Shown here: positions 1 to 14,067 of the stretch, one piece after another | Layout of the letters: each line of letters opens with the position of its first letter | How positions within the stretch are numbered: the first letter of the stretch is position 1 | DNA from: Pseudoneurospora amorphoporcata | Taxonomy: Eukaryota; Ascomycota; Sordariomycetes; Sordariales; Sordariaceae | Reading direction: 5' to 3' | Assembly (NCBI GenBank): GCA_033297205.1 | Contig: MU859074.1 | Coordinates: forward strand, 237,768-301,767 | DNA length: 64,000 nucleotides | Made by a program: the position numbers and the translations under genes | Notes under the pieces: generated by a model | Databases searched by the model: none | Told to the model about the DNA's origin: nothing | What the model saw: only the letters and a program-made list of their open reading frames with translations

Positions 1-806
1 CGTGCCTTCATTGTCATCCTCGCAAATGACGCAGATAAGCCTAGCTTATCTTATCCTGGTCTCAATCATCACATAGGAACATTCCGAGTTGCCGGCCGAC
101 ATATACAAGTCCATTCACCAATACTATCCAAAGCTATCCTACAACCAACCCTACGGGGCACGACCTATCAAATCACCCGCATACGCTACCGCTTACACGC
201 TTCCTCTTTCCGTGGCAGGGCAGGACACCTCGGCCGATCAAGACAAGATCGTGCTCTTTGAACCTTCAAACATATACACACACAAAGATACCTTACATTC
301 CACACTGCTGCCTTATCTCTGGCTGATCCTCGTCGCGTAGAGTCACTCAATCTGCCAAGGAGATACGTGCCGGTGTCAAGAGAGCGATATCCCCTTTCTC
401 CTGCTGCTACCAGCCGTGCAAAATACACGGAGCTGCTGTTGTGTTGCCACAAAAGTAGGTGAACAAACAGACGGATTGTGGCCAGGCAGTCGACGAGCAG
501 GTGTGCGTTTTAACCCTTCGCATCTCCTAGGGACTTGTGGTAGGGATTCAACCTCCCGAGCCTCATATCTGTTCGCAGTTGTGCCGTCAACGAGCACAAC
601 CTTTTCTACTCGCATACAAGCTCAGACATAGTTGGCCACGGCATCAGTGCCCAGAGCAGATTCTGGATAGGAAAGTAGCTTTGTCCAACTTTACAGATCC
701 CATACGTCTTTCTCCGTCCAGTACTCGGGAGAGGGCGTCATCTCGGACAACACCCAGGGTGAATCCGGCCGCGATCCATCGTCTCACCAGCCCCTTAATC
801 GTCATC
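1..806. other. 5' flank of the first regulator gene; no gene seen
   Basis: No reading frame here has protein-like composition. The stretch is rich in short pyrimidine runs and probably holds the promoter and 5' leader of the gene that starts at 807. The window edge cuts off anything further upstream. Confidence 0.5.
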
Positions 807-3372
807 ATGTCCATCCCCAGTGCCGTCCCAAGGACGGCTCCCATTGCGATTGCGCCCAAGCCTCCCCCACGCTTTCCTCCCAGTCGACAAGGAAGCATCA
901 ACTACAGCGACTCCTTCTCTGGCTTTCGAAGCGGCATCAACACCCCAGATACGGACTCACTAAGCGGACAGACAACAAGTCCCTGTGAAGCTTGTCTACG
1001 CCGTAGGCTTGAGTGTGTCATGAGTGAGGACGAAGAGAGCTGTGTTGCTTGCCAGATGAATGGTGCAGAATGTTCGTTGGGCGAGAGCCCTCCACAACGG
1101 AAACGAAAGTTGAAGGGAGATGCGGAGGAAAGTGGCAGTAAAAGAAGGTGCGAATAATAACCTACCTGCGCACCTACCTCATCACACATGGCATCCATCC
1201 ATGGACGGCGCGGGAACCGACCCCACGAGTCTGCTTCGTCTCAACCTCTTAACCCCCCATCTTCAACTTGATGCAATCGTTCATGTGCGTCTTCTGACAT
1301 CTGATTGGCTGTTTAGCAGCTCTCCAGGACGGTCTGATAATAGGAAACGAAGACAGAACCCACCAAGCTTGTCGAGCACCGAGGCTACCGGCAGTTCCCT
1401 GGTCGAGGAAATGGCCAACTTTGGCGGTCCAACCTTGCTGAAACGTACCCTTGGTCTTCAGACAGACAGGTATAGTCAGTACATAGGACCGACGACCGAC
1501 TTTGAACCCTCCCTCATCAACCTCTCCCCTTTCGACCCACATGACGAGAGTCTCCTCGCCCGAGGGACTCTCAGGAAGGTCAGCGACGATGATACCTTCC
1601 TCATGCTTCCGGATTCCATGACTCCTGGACACGCCCATATAACCGAACATGTCGACGAAATCGAAAGTATCGTCGCCCCTCATGGCCGAAAACTGATCGA
1701 CTTGTACTTCCGCATAGTACATCCCGGCTTTCCCATCATTCAGAAATCAGTCTTGTATGAAAAGTACGACCGATCACACCGAGAATTCTCGCCGCCACTC
1801 CTCGCTGCCATATACATCCTGGCCATCAACTGGTGGGACCATTCGGAGGAACTGGCCTCACTACCGCGGCCCAATGTTCGGGAGCTGGAAAGACTGGTCC
1901 GCCTGACTCTCGCAGATGCCATGTACCGCCCCAAGTTATCGACCATTCAGGCCGGCTTGTTGCTGTCGCAGCGTCCTGAGGGTGATCAGTGGGCGCCCAC
2001 GGCACAGCTTGTTGCTATCGGACAAGAGCTTGGTTTGCATCTTGACTGCTCGTCGTGGAAGATCCCGCCCTGGGAACGTGGACTGAGAAAACGTCTCGCT
2101 TGGGCGCTGTATATGCAGGATAAATGGGGCGCGCTGGTTCACGGACGTCCATCCCACATCTTTTCGTCCAACTGGGCGGTGCCCGTTTTGACGTCGCATG
2201 ATTTCCCCGACATTGAGTGGGAGGAGAGCGATGCGGAGGAGCGGATTGAGACGGAGCGCGGGCGCACCCTGTTTTGCCAAATGGTTCAACTCTCCCAGAT
2301 TCTTGCCGAGATCCTCGAGGCGTTCTATACCTTGCAGGCCACGCAGGCCGTTGCCCATGCCGGCGCTCAAGGCACGCAGCTTGTGCTCTCGCTCGCCAAA
2401 CCCATCCAGCTCAAGCTCAAGGAGTGGTATAGCGGTCTGCCTGCCTCGGTTCGCATGGACTCGACCTTTCAAAGCGGCACCATGTCGCAGAGTAGCAACA
2501 ATCGCCTCTCCAGCATCGGGTACCTCCACCTCGCCTACTTCGCCACCGAGATCACTCTCCACCGCCGCATCATCCGCTCCATCGATGCTTCCTCCTCTTC
2601 GTCCTCGGACTCCACCATCGCCTCACTCAGTTCCAGTGTCAATAGCACAACGAGCAGCAGTACTCCTGGCTCCACCGCCAGTAACATGGATCCCTATATC
2701 CAGCACATTTGCCGAAGTGCTGCCAAGGCTCGTCTCATCTCGGCCATGGACTTTGTAAACCGCCTAACGCCTTCTCATCTGCGCGCCTTCTGGTATTTTG
2801 CCTCCAAAACCAACTTTGCGTTGATCGGGACGTTTGGGTCGCTCCTGTGGGCTACGTCCCCCGGAAGAGAGGAGGCAGAATGGTACAGGCGTCGGCTGGG
2901 CGAGTACCGCTGGACCCTCAGTGTCAGCTCGAAGCCCGGCGAGGGTCACAAGGGCCTGACCGAGTTTGCTATGGGCATGCTGGATATCTCGACCGGGTTG
3001 TTGAAGCAGCTGCCAGAGAAGCCGCTGCTGAGTAGGAGCGGGAGTGCGGTCAAGGTTGGGGTGGGCGTCAATGCGGAAGTGATGAGGAGTCAGAGCTTGC
3101 TCGCTCTCGGGACTGGGACTGGATCTGTGCAGCGAGGCGGATACGGTGGTGGTGTTGGTAGCCCTGGGTCTTCTGAGTTCGGGCGCGTGAGCAGTATGAG
3201 TGGGTTCAACGAGAGTTATGTTCGAGGAGGACCGGATAGGAGGTTTCAGCAGCCTTTGGGTGGCGATGCGAGCGGTGTGCAGAGCCCGAGGAGTATGGTT
3301 AGCGAAAGCAGTGACGAGGGCGTTTATGGGAACTTTTCAGCGACGGCGGGAATGGCTGGGCTGGCGGACTGA
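807..3372 (+). CDS. Zn2Cys6 fungal-specific transcription factor, possibly TamA/DAL81-like
   Basis: Nuclear DNA-binding regulator of about 797 residues in two exons (807-1147 and 1320-3372). The intron starts GTGCGA and has a CTGAC branch site near 1293. Residues 60-89 hold a full zinc binuclear cluster with spacing C-x2-C-x6-C-x8-C-x2-C-x6-C, followed by a basic KRKRK stretch at the end of exon 1. Exon 2 carries a fungal transcription-factor middle homology region (RKLIDLYFRIVHPGFPIIQK, then GQELGLHLDCSSWKIPPWE), a Ser-rich linker and the segment EYRWTLSVSSKPGEGHKGL. That last segment and the layout recall the TamA/DAL81 family of nitrogen-related coactivators; this is recollection of the family, not an alignment. 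The tail is Gly/Ser-rich and low complexity. The start is the first ATG before the cluster in an otherwise UTR-like frame. The acceptor is a tandem TAGCAG, so splicing at 1317 would add one Ser. Function beyond DNA binding is not shown. Confidence 0.88.
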
Positions 3373-6258
3373 GTTGTGGTGATGGTGGTGGACTTGCATC
3401 AAGTTTCTTATGTGGCGGGTTTAGGATACAACATCGGAGGGCTTTTTCTGACGACAAACGAAGGAAGGAAGCATTTTCATAATTGCAGTCGGCTGCAAAC
3501 GGAGTAAATACCACGGGATATCCGTGCAAAATGGGCTAAGCGGTCAAAAAGACGACTTTGGCTGGATCGGGTTTCAGGGCAAACGCACCTTTTTATTAGG
3601 CCCCTCAAAGCCGCGGCGGAGATGCACTCACACCAAATGCAAGCGAATTTGCAGGCGTTGCTGAACCCCAAACGCAAGCGCGCGTGTCACGGGAATAATC
3701 AACCCCATGGCGTGCGAAAGCACGCGATGGTATTTTTCCAAAACGGGTGCCAACAATGGCGTGCTAAGGCTGAGTTGGTGCGGATGGAGTGGTGAATGGG
3801 TGTGGGCGACTGAGCGGGTCCTGCATACACAACACAACATAACTACTACCTACCGCTCTAACAAAACGGACTATACAACATGCATCGTCAACAACAACAT
3901 ATAGTACAATTGCTCAAAAACAGCGAAACCCAGCAACTTTAACCATGCCCGTCGCCGCCGTCCGCAACTTTCTCAGCATTTATCAGCCAACTTTCCTTGT
4001 CCCGTCACTACCTTTACAAGCCTTTCTATGTCTCACTCAGAGCTAGAACGAACTCGGCGAAAGAAGAAGGGGGTGGTTACACGGATTTTCGGCAACGGAA
4101 ACCATCCTAGCCTCAACACCCTAACCCATTACTCGCTCGGAAGAGAAAGGTGACACAAAGGAGGGGCTCGATCTCGGTGGACGGGAATTGCACGGAACCA
4201 AAGCTGCTGCTGATGTGATTTGTTGGTGGTTATGCATGGTCATGATGATTCGATGGCTTGGAAACTTTGTTGGCTTTTGCGTGTGTTTCGTTTTATATTC
4301 ACATTTGCTTCTTCTTCTTCTTCTTCTTCTTCACGACTGTCACGAACGAACCTTTAGACGCCATGGGTCATTCATTCATGGGCAGGATAGGCGATCGGCA
4401 TGACAGATTGTGGAAGAAGCTAATGAATTGGTAGCCATCCGATAGGCTACGAAGACGTTGGTTGATGCTGATGTTGATGATGGAGCATGGAGGAACGAAC
4501 GCCAGCCATATGAAGTGTCATGTGAAAAGAGGAAGAAACGTCGTTGATACCCGTTCGGTTGTTATTGTTCTCGTTGTTGTCTTTTTGTTTTCCGTTTCGT
4601 TTCCTTTTCTTTCTTATGACTTTGTTCTCTTGTATTTTGTTCTGTTGTCATCGGCAAAGCGGTCGGCCAGATCTGTTAGTTTTTGTGGACATTTAAGTTT
4701 TTGCATATATATATATATATATATACATATACCAATAGATTTGCTGCGTTTCCATGTTCCCAGTTACTTAACCAAACTAATTCAAGTTGAACTTTTACCG
4801 AAGAGCTTCTCTCATGTCACTTGTATACCCAAGTAAACTAGTAAAGTCACCATTGGGTATTGCGAGATCTCCTGTGGATGTGTGTATTATGCGGTACGCC
4901 GATGACTTTTTTCGATTATGGGGGGGGATCAAAGCTTGCACACTCCCTCCCCGAAAGTATTGCACCATCCTGCTGGTATGTCCCGCCCGTGGGAGAGTGT
5001 CGGGCATGATGAATACTAGTTATGATGCGGAGGGTCACAATGAGCTTTACTAAAGAGCCCTATCAGGTACCTTCCGGTAGCAATAGTATACACAGAAAGG
5101 GTGTGCAAGTAGATGAGATGAGGCAAGTAGGTATTAGAAACGAAAGTCAATTACTTCGTATTTTAACATACCATAATTGAACCGCAGGCCTTGATGCTTT
5201 ATGGCATCCTGGATCATTGTGGAATGTCCTGAACGATATTGTTTTGCTACGAATAGGTCTACTTTGCAGAATGAATGTATGAATGAATGAATGAATGAAT
5301 GTGTATCTTGCATGATTTGATATCAGTGACTCGCTTGAGTGAAATAGATATTTCCGTCCCGTTTTGCCCCTCTCTCTCTTCTCGGGCCATGCATTGTGTT
5401 TCTTCACTCTCGTACATACCTAGGTAGGTACCTACTTTATCGTCCATCCGTTTTACTTCCTCTTTTTTTTTTTTTTCCAACGGCTGCGCTTCCCTGTCAT
5501 GTCTAAACCCTTCAAGGCGCAGGCACCTTCCGTGCCTCCCTCCCTTTCTTCCTTTCTTCCTTCCTTCCTCCCCCAACGACAACCAACACATCAGACAGCA
5601 AACAACGCTACTATCCAGCTTTTTATGTTTCCACTTGCCATTCGTGTCAAGTATGTGGTATTCACATGTAAGGGCGGGAGTCCAACGAGTGAAAGCTAAA
5701 ACCGAGAGCGTCGATAGACACCATCAGTACTACCTCTAGTACCTAGCAATACCTCCCTAACCTACTTGCTATTGCTATCGCTATCGCTACCTAGGTATCC
5801 AAGACAAAACGTGGCGGAACTTGATTATACATACTTATTGTCTGTCTCCCTAGGTATGTACCACCACCACCACCAACCAGTTCTAGACTAGACTAGGTAC
5901 CTGACAAAGAAAGACAGACTCACTCACATAGTTAGACGAGCGGAGGGACAGATTAAGTAATATCTACCGACCTCTCTTCTTCTCTAAATACTATGAGACT
6001 CGAAATATATGACGATGAATGTTGCAACCCTTGTATTGTGTGTGTTGTTGTTGTCTGTCGTCTCCTCGTGAAATTGCAACGGAAATGGTGATTCCAGCGG
6101 TGCTGGACTGCCCACTACTCCTCTTGCCTCACACCTCACTCATCTGCCGCTCCCACTCACCATGCCCGTCCGTCCTTCTTCATCTCAACCCCCAGCGGCG
6201 CATCCATAGGGTCTATTACTAGGCTATTGAAGATATCCTTTCCGTCACATCTTTCTGT
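3373..6258. other. Intergenic stretch, no gene seen
   Basis: Short frames only, none protein-like. It contains a CTT run near 4311, a TA dinucleotide tract near 4705-4724, a GAAT/ATGA tetranucleotide tract near 5276-5300, a T run near 5464, CTTT/CTTC runs near 5540, and several CCTAGGTA-type palindromes (for example near 5419, 5789 and 5851). Confidence 0.5.
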
Positions 6259-6380
6259 GGTCCGTTGGTGTAGAATAATGGTTAATAACACTACCTAATC
6301 TAACTGACGCACTATCCCCGATGCTGTCCGCGGCCGTATGGGTGGCGTGGAAGTTACCAGTTCGAATCCGGTACGGACGA
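6259..6380 (+). tRNA. tRNA-like gene or relic with a possible intron
   Basis: The sequence has a clear B-box (GTTCGAATCC at 6360-6369) and an A-box-like TGGTGTAG, and a TTTT Pol III terminator follows within about 10 bases. The acceptor ends GGTCCGT and ACGGACG pair at six of seven positions, and the D stem GTGT/ACAC pairs fully. An anticodon stem ACCTA/TGGGT can be drawn if about 34 bases after the anticodon loop are an intron; the loop then reads CTA, which would decode UAG. Against a normal tRNA, the D loop is very long, the T stem has one A-C mismatch, and the variable region would be 12 bases. It may be a diverged Gln-like tRNA, a suppressor-type tRNA or a pseudogene. The 5' half (GGTCC, GGTGTAG) resembles eukaryotic tRNA-Gln. 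Confidence 0.35.
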
Positions 6381-6724
6381 CCACTCTTTTCTTCTCTTTC
6401 TTGTTTTTCTTAATTCGCTTTTCCTACCACCATCCACTCAGTGTACGCGGACGGTGTTGCAAACTACAATGCTGAATGGAGGCAATCAATGCTTGTATTC
6501 ATACCATTCTTACTTGGACCATTCTTGAATCCTTCGCTATCAAACACGTGCACCACTGTGTTGCAAACTACATCGCTACAGCCAAGGAACTGTAGTCCTT
6601 CATCATGTCCTGTCCAACCGCTTCCTGATTGTCCGCTTCCATATCCCCTTCCCACCCAATTCAGAGCAACACTTATCGTAATACCCATCGCAACAACCAT
6701 CAAGCCCACTCCCAGCTTCTAGTT
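6381..6724. other. Intergenic stretch, no gene seen
   Basis: This lies between the tRNA-like sequence and the stop codon of the RING ligase gene on the other strand. It probably holds that gene's 3' UTR. No other structure was seen. Confidence 0.4.
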
Positions 6725-9409
6725 CTATTTCTTCCCTTTACCCTTACCCTTCTTCTTCTTTCCCCCCTGCTGGTCCCCATTCTGAGAAGACGACCCCTCA
6801 GCAAGAGGAAGGACCACCATGCCGCCCTCCTCCAACTCCTCCGCCGTCACCTGTCCCTCAGCCTCCATTTCCTTCAACTTCTCCTGGGCACTGATAAACA
6901 TGGACAGATCATGATTGCTCTCCTTCAACTCCTCGTTCTGCTGCCGCAGCTTAGCCAACTCCTCCTGCGTGCTCTTTGCTTCCTTCTCCATGTGCTTAAT
7001 CCTCTTCATCAACCCTTCCCCGACTCCCTTCTCTTCTTGGAGTTGTTTCGACAAATTTCTTGCCAGCTCTGTAGACTTGTCGGCTCGCTTCCGCTCGCGC
7101 GCAAGGTCTCGCTCCAAGGAGGCGACCTCTTCTTTCAAGCGGAAGTGCTCCTCTTTGAAATCGGTCAGCTCTTTGATGGCGCGGGAAGCGTTGGCCGAGG
7201 CGGCGTCTGCGGCTGCACAGGCTTTGGAGGCTTTGTCCGCTGCCTTGGCGACCATTTCCTCAAAGTAGATGCGTTGTGACTCGAGCTGCGAGGTGAGGAG
7301 GTGGGTGTACTCGAGACCGATGCTGTCGAGCTTGGCGCGGGGGACGACTTCTTGGTCTTCGGGTACCGGGGCATGAGGCAAGGGGCCACCGACTACCGCC
7401 GCCATGGTCTGTTCCTGAGAGCTCCATGCCGGGGCACGGTCTCTCGGGGTGTTGGTGTTGTTGCGCTCCGAAGAGGTGTTGTTGTTGTGGATGTGATGGC
7501 TGGGGAACTCGACGACTTTGCCTTGGCCCTTTTCGCGGATCATCCGGTGCACCCACATGTCGCCTGCGTAGTCCCAGACGTGCTGTGTTTCCATCTCCAG
7601 GCTGAAACTATGAGCCGTTTCTTTCCAGTGCTCCTTGGCGTGTCCGCCCTTGTACCGACCGCAGCCGACGTTGCCGCAGATCAGGCAGATCCAGAGATCC
7701 GAGGGTTCGTCGCAAACGCTGCAAAGGTTAGATACAGGCCCCGAGCCGAAGGGTCGCGAGTACGGGTTTTCCGGGTCGGTTTCCTCTGCGGTGGGCTTAG
7801 GGTTGGTGGCGCGACAGACGGGGCAGCCGAAGCCTTTCCAGGTTTGAAGACAAGTGCAGTGGAAGACGTGTTGGCAGAGGATGGTCATGAGACCAGCTGT
7901 GTCGTCCATGCGCTCCAAGCAGACGGTGCAGGTTGGCAGCTCGATCAGGTTTGGGGTTGGGGGAGGGAAGGGTCGCAGGTTGAGAGTGTTGCTGGGTGAG
8001 GGAAGGGTGTCAACTTGGCTACCGTTTCCGCCCGCGTTGCTGGCAGTGGTGCTGTGGCCGTTCTGAGTGCCAGGTGATTCCACGGTGATGGACTGAATGT
8101 GGGCGACATGGCAAAATTCGGTCTGCGAAACGAAAGGTTAGCATCGATAAGAAGACACCCATTATCAACGTCGCAAGGTGTCAAGAGAGCCGAGCCTCAC
8201 CTCGATACTGTCAAACGGCCTTCCATCAAACTGGATCCTGAAATCCTTTGCCCTCTGCGGATCTCTGAACTTCATCAAAACCATGTACCGATTCAACTTG
8301 CTTGTCATGATCATCCTGTAATGGCTCACGTCGTCGCGCCACTTTTCTCCTATGAATCCCAGGAAGTCACTCGGACTCATGTACATGGGAACGGCAGTGA
8401 TGCAGAGAATAGTGCCGTCGTCACCGCTATTAACAGGTCCGTTGCTTGTACCGGCATCGCTGCTACCAGTGGCGCTGCCTGCACCCACCCCGGCGCGAAG
8501 GGCACTGCTCTCATCGGCCTCACGGTAGAGATGGACGATACCCCAGCCGACTTCCGTATTCTTGGTTTCGAGGGGGAGGAATCGTCCCTTGGTGGCCTGG
8601 CCCATACCACCGAGATTGGGGCCTAGAGAGGCCGCTGGGGTCCCATGGGGAGCATGGTCCCCATTGCCATTTTTCTGTGGTTGAGCTGGCTGTCGTTGAT
8701 CCTTTTGTGACTCAGCCATGGCTGACTTGTTGTTCTTGGCTGCTGCCGACTTTCCGGCTCCAGCAGTGGTGCTGTTAGTGTCCTTCCCTTTACCTTTCTT
8801 CTGCTTCTTGTCCTCTGCTGCGGCTTGTGCGTGTCCCTGCAGATGTCCGTCCCGCTGCAGGTCAAGGCTCTCGATGCTGATCCTTCCGAAGCGCCAGTCC
8901 TTGACTGCCGTCCTTGGTCCTATCCCAGACGTGAACCTGGGCGGGGGAGAAGTCTCGCGTGATGGCTTGTCTGAAAGCCTGACGATGTTCCTATTGTCTT
9001 GAGGGTTTTGACGGTTTGGTCTGGATGCCCCGCAATCGATAACTCCGCCGGTTTCCGTCCCTTCCTCCGCGTCGGCGTCTGAGCTGTCCTTGACGACTGT
9101 CGACTCTGATTTTCGCCAGGATCCAGTAGTTTTGTCCAAATGACATGTTACTTCTCCCTCTTCTGTTTGGTCGGCTTTCGCACTCCACCCTTGAATGCAG
9201 TATCGATCCTGCTCCCTCTTGGACGACGGCCTTGAAGACGGAACCTTGAGCTGCCAGGTGCGAGGGTGGATAGGGAGCTCGTCAAATATGGACGAGTTCT
9301 TGGTGGGTATCCAGATATCAGGAGTCGATGCAGTGGCGGCGGGCGTTATATGCGTCGGATCTGGAGAAGGGTAGAGCTCAAACTTCAAGTGGTAGCGGTA
9401 GACAGGCAT
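6725..9409 (-). CDS. BRAP2/Etp1-type RING and UBP zinc-finger E3 ubiquitin ligase
   Basis: Predicted cytoplasmic ubiquitin ligase of 868 residues in two exons (9409-8201 and 8122-6725). The 78-base intron has GTGAGG, a GCTAAC branch and CAG, and the reading frame joins exactly (FDSIE then TEFCHVAHIQS). Domains in order are: the N-terminal BRAP2 RNA-recognition-like fold ending around residue 410 (ILCITAVPMYMSPSDFLGFI to FRIQFDGRPFDSIE); a RING-H2 finger at about 468-510 (CTVC, CQH, HCTC, CPVC); a UBP-type zinc finger at about 537-600 (CSVC, CLICGNVGCGRY, H residues); a coiled coil at about 665-825 rich in E, K and A; and a basic KKKKGKGKGKK tail. The order RRM-like, RING, UBP, coiled coil is diagnostic of the human BRAP2 / yeast Etp1 family, known for Ras/MAPK tuning in animals and ethanol response in yeast. 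The gene is longer than yeast Etp1 because of a low-complexity insert in the N-terminal part. Confidence 0.93.
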
Positions 9410-10207
9410 GGCATAAGATGGACCGATTCATAGTATGGTCGCAAAGAAATGATTCCTTGTTGAAAGTAAATGCTGAGATGTTGTCGTTGGTTGGTTGGTT
9501 GTCAAGTGACAGACAAGAGAAGGAGAGAGATGAATAAAAGGTCAGGTTCGGATTCGGAAGCCCCTCCAACATCTGGACGTGTCGCCTTACGTAAATGCAA
9601 GTCGCTGGTGCCTACCTTTTGCAGGTCCATATGAGCCAAAAGGTAAGTGCACGCAGTGATAGTTCTTGTCCTGGTGACTAGAGGATGAGGAAGGTGCCTC
9701 TTCCGAATGCCCTCTTCATTACTGTGGAAGATGAAAGAGTGGACGTTGGACGTTGGATCGTCCTTTTACAGGGAGGATCCAACGGTCGGACTAGCGCAAT
9801 TTCGGTGGTCGGTACGTACCTTTGACGTATGATGCATCTTGTCCACCAAGAAGGCGCCAGGCACTTCTGGCACACGCAGCGGTCACCTCGCACCGTGTAA
9901 TAACCCACCGTCTCGACTTACACGTCCGACTCCATCACCAACCGACCGGTTGACCAGACAAACAAAAGTTCACGCAAGTTTAAGAGACAAGCAAATCACA
10001 TAGAAGATATCAAGTTTGAGACCGTAAATATAGTCTGTATTATGACATCGCTTTGTATATGAGCGTATGCCATTAGAAGTCGGCTAAATAATGCCCAGTT
10101 GCATGGTTATCATCATTTCCCAACCCATAGTGTAGTAACCCAATAAACGCTAAACGCCCAAGAGAACCCGTCCTCATCAAGAAACAGCAACATGGACCAC
10201 CATCCGC
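9410..10207. other. Spacer between the RING ligase and polyubiquitin genes
   Basis: No gene is seen. Both neighbours are on the minus strand, so this holds the promoter and leader of the ligase (near 9410-9600) and the 3' UTR of polyubiquitin (near 10000-10207). Confidence 0.5.
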
Positions 10208-11198
<991 letters not shown>

Positions 11199-13379
11199 GA
11201 TGGCGGCGGTGCAGAAGACAAACGGACTGTTGATGGATTAAGCGGAATGACTAAGGGTTGTTGTGTGATGGACGAATACTCCAGCGAAGATGGCGATGGA
11301 GAGAGATGATGAAAAAGGAAGAAAGGGAATCGGGATGCAGATGGGCGGGAGGGTTAAATAAGTAGCAGGTCCAGGTGTTGCTACGGTGGAAGTGGCAGGA
11401 ATCAGGATGGCGAACTTGGAGGGGCCAGGCAAGGGAACCTGAAGGGAAGCGGGGGGCGGGGGCTGAGTGAAGAGGAGTGAGTGGACGGTTTCCAACGCCT
11501 GCCACGGTGTGATGAGTGGTGTGTCACTCAGGGACGGGCCACGCACGAGCCACTTGGCGGTTGGGAGTGACAGAGAAGTGGAGGGAAGGCGCGAGAAGGG
11601 ACCAGTCAGGCGACACTCGCTCTTTGATTGTTGGCTGTTGCCCGTTGGCTCATTTGGCAGGTCGGAGTGGTTGGACTTCAAGTTCCCCCCTGAACAGTGA
11701 CCGCGGCTTGGTTGGTTGCACTGTCAGGCCGTTTGCCTTTCAGATGGATGAATAAGCCAAAGAATGATCTGCATGCGGCTTCACGACCTTTCGTAAATGC
11801 CACAATTCTCGGCATTTTGAGATGCTTCTCTCGATGATTTTGAATTCGCCATTGTTCATTCATTTCAGGTGTGTTCCATCGATGTTAGCCTCTCGCACGA
11901 TACTTCACACAGCAGCAGTCGAGCAGCAGCAGCCGAGGTTGGGCATTGCGTACACTGGTTCCCCGCATTTGATAAGCCATAACAGTGAGCGGTCAATGAC
12001 GTGGTCCGATCAAGGGCAGCCGAGAGGCAAACAGGGAAGAGCTGAGAGAGCAGCTGCTGGATCACAATTTCCAGCAACATTCGCTGAATCAAAGAGGGCC
12101 AGACCATCCTTTTCAAATATCACCAATAGTCGTGTTTGGTTCGTTGAACGAAAGAATGAACAGACGGGAGGTGCATCCAACGTTTCAGCTCCAGACAGTG
12201 TGGCTGGAACGGTACTGTACGAGGGACCACAGTGTGAGGTGTCCTGCCGTCGCCAACCTCCACCTGGCAGGCTGCTGAGGTGAGCAGCTCCGTCCAGTCC
12301 AGTCCAGTCCAGTACAACGACGACGACCTCCGGCTCCGCCACGCGCGCCCAATTGTTCCGTAACACGAGGCAGGACGCCGAGAACGGAACGCGAACCCGG
12401 ACTTCCTGAATATTCTCCTTTTACTTTCCATTCGGTTTTCCCGACCGTGGTTGTTGACGCCGGTAGAGAGAGGTTCAGGAGAGTCACCGCACCGACCGAC
12501 CGCCGATTCCGATGACTGCCTGGCCATAAAGGTTCCCACCATCCCCCGACCGATGATGTCGTGACTCCGTCCTGCCCGTTATCGCCCGGCATTATCGTGG
12601 CCTCTTTTCGCTCCACCGCCCCGCACTTTTAGAGGGTCCATCCCGTCAGGTCCGTCGCTCCGCCATTACATTATACACGTGTAGGAGTTCGAGGAATCAT
12701 CAGCCACAACCCTAACCCCAACCCCCAAATTCTCACGAACTCGTGGAGTCCAGATCGGGCCCCGCGAATCCCGCCAACCACCTCGGCTGGGACCGGGGCC
12801 GGGACCACTGTACGGAGCCCGGGGCCTCCCGCGCAGCCACAAGTGTGGATATGTTCCGTTCGCACCGCTCGATTCTTCGGTTGCGGACATGCCACGATCG
12901 GATGACAATATTCCATGTCGTCAGATTGATATCAACATGTTGACTTGACCTCAGGCTGTCTGTTGCACTGGAGGGACTATATACCGTCGCGTCGTCAAGA
13001 TAAAAGTACGCGAGTATGTATGTACAACCCGAGGCACTCTGGAACACTCGGCATCTCATCCGCTCCCCGATCAAGCCCGTTGTCCGGTTCGATAACAACC
13101 TGTAAATTACCTATCATCGAGTGCGTTATTTCTGTTGAGGAGCGAGCGTCGCACATAGTCGTTTACTTTCATCTTATAAACAAGGTTCCCACATTCAAAG
13201 CAACAGTGTCACAACGAAACGATCATTCGAACAATGTGTTGCAGTGTGACTCATTAACAATAACCATCCAGTATTTCTCGAAAAAGAGGTTTTCTCGCCT
13301 AGGTCGCGGATTGCCCGCGCGCGCTTATGCAAAAAAAAGACCACCCATCAATCCATACCTAGTTAGGTAGGTAACCAAG

Positions 13380-13419
<40 letters not shown>

Positions 13420-14067
13420 ACCAGATTCAGATGGACAAAGAAACGCCAAATTACCCAATGCAAACCCCCAAGGCTTTTCCTCCTCTTCCTCCCCTTCGAG
13501 TTGTTGTTGTTGTTATTGTTGTGCTGTTTTTTTACTTTTTAATTCGGTCCAACCCCACAACCTTTTTCCATTCACTTGTCCCTTACTTCATCCCATGTCC
13601 TTCCTTTTCCCGTGAGCGATTTCTTCTCTCCCAAATAAACTTTAAAAATGCCAGTCATGCAGATCGTGCTGGTTTTAGCTGTTTGCCTTGTATGCGTAGT
13701 AGTGTATGGTGTTGTGTATGTCTTGTGTGTAAATTCGTTGTTTCGTCAAGTGTAAGTCATCAAATATTGATCCGTCATGATTGGACGTCAGTCATTTCGT
13801 ATCGTGTTGTTCGTGGTGGTGACCAGCCCCCGAGCGAGTGTGCGCAGCCATGAAAATGCCACAAAAAGTGAAATAAAAAAGAGGGAGGATAATGGTTGAC
13901 TATAAGAAATAGTAGCCAGGGCAAAAAATAGAAATAAAAAATAAGAACGCCGTCGCTCAATGGCCCCACGAGATAAAGATAATAAGAGAAAAACAGGAAA
14001 CCGGAACAGACCAGCTCTCGCAAGCTTTGCTGTAAAGTGCTGTAACCGTAAGAATGAAGAAACAACC
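11199..14067. other. Intergenic stretch with polyubiquitin promoter and long 3' region of the next gene
   Basis: The first 500 bases upstream of polyubiquitin are the likely promoter. The rest holds no convincing gene: frames of 80-150 codons exist on both strands but have no recognisable motif and low-complexity composition. It includes a CCAGT run near 12295 and a 38-base A homopolymer at 13380. Confidence 0.45.
13380..13417. repeat. 38-base poly(A) homopolymer
   Basis: An uninterrupted A run with no retroelement-like sequence recognised beside it. It is probably a slippage-grown mononucleotide tract, and its length in an assembly is unreliable. Confidence 0.9.

Noticed and set aside
6629..7999. 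Several 100-230-codon frames opposite the RING ligase
   Set aside because: They are mirror frames of a coding exon. The minus-strand product has a complete domain set.
13380..13417. Poly(A) tract as a retroposon tail
   Set aside because: No tRNA-like head, reverse-transcriptase remnant or target duplication could be found beside it.
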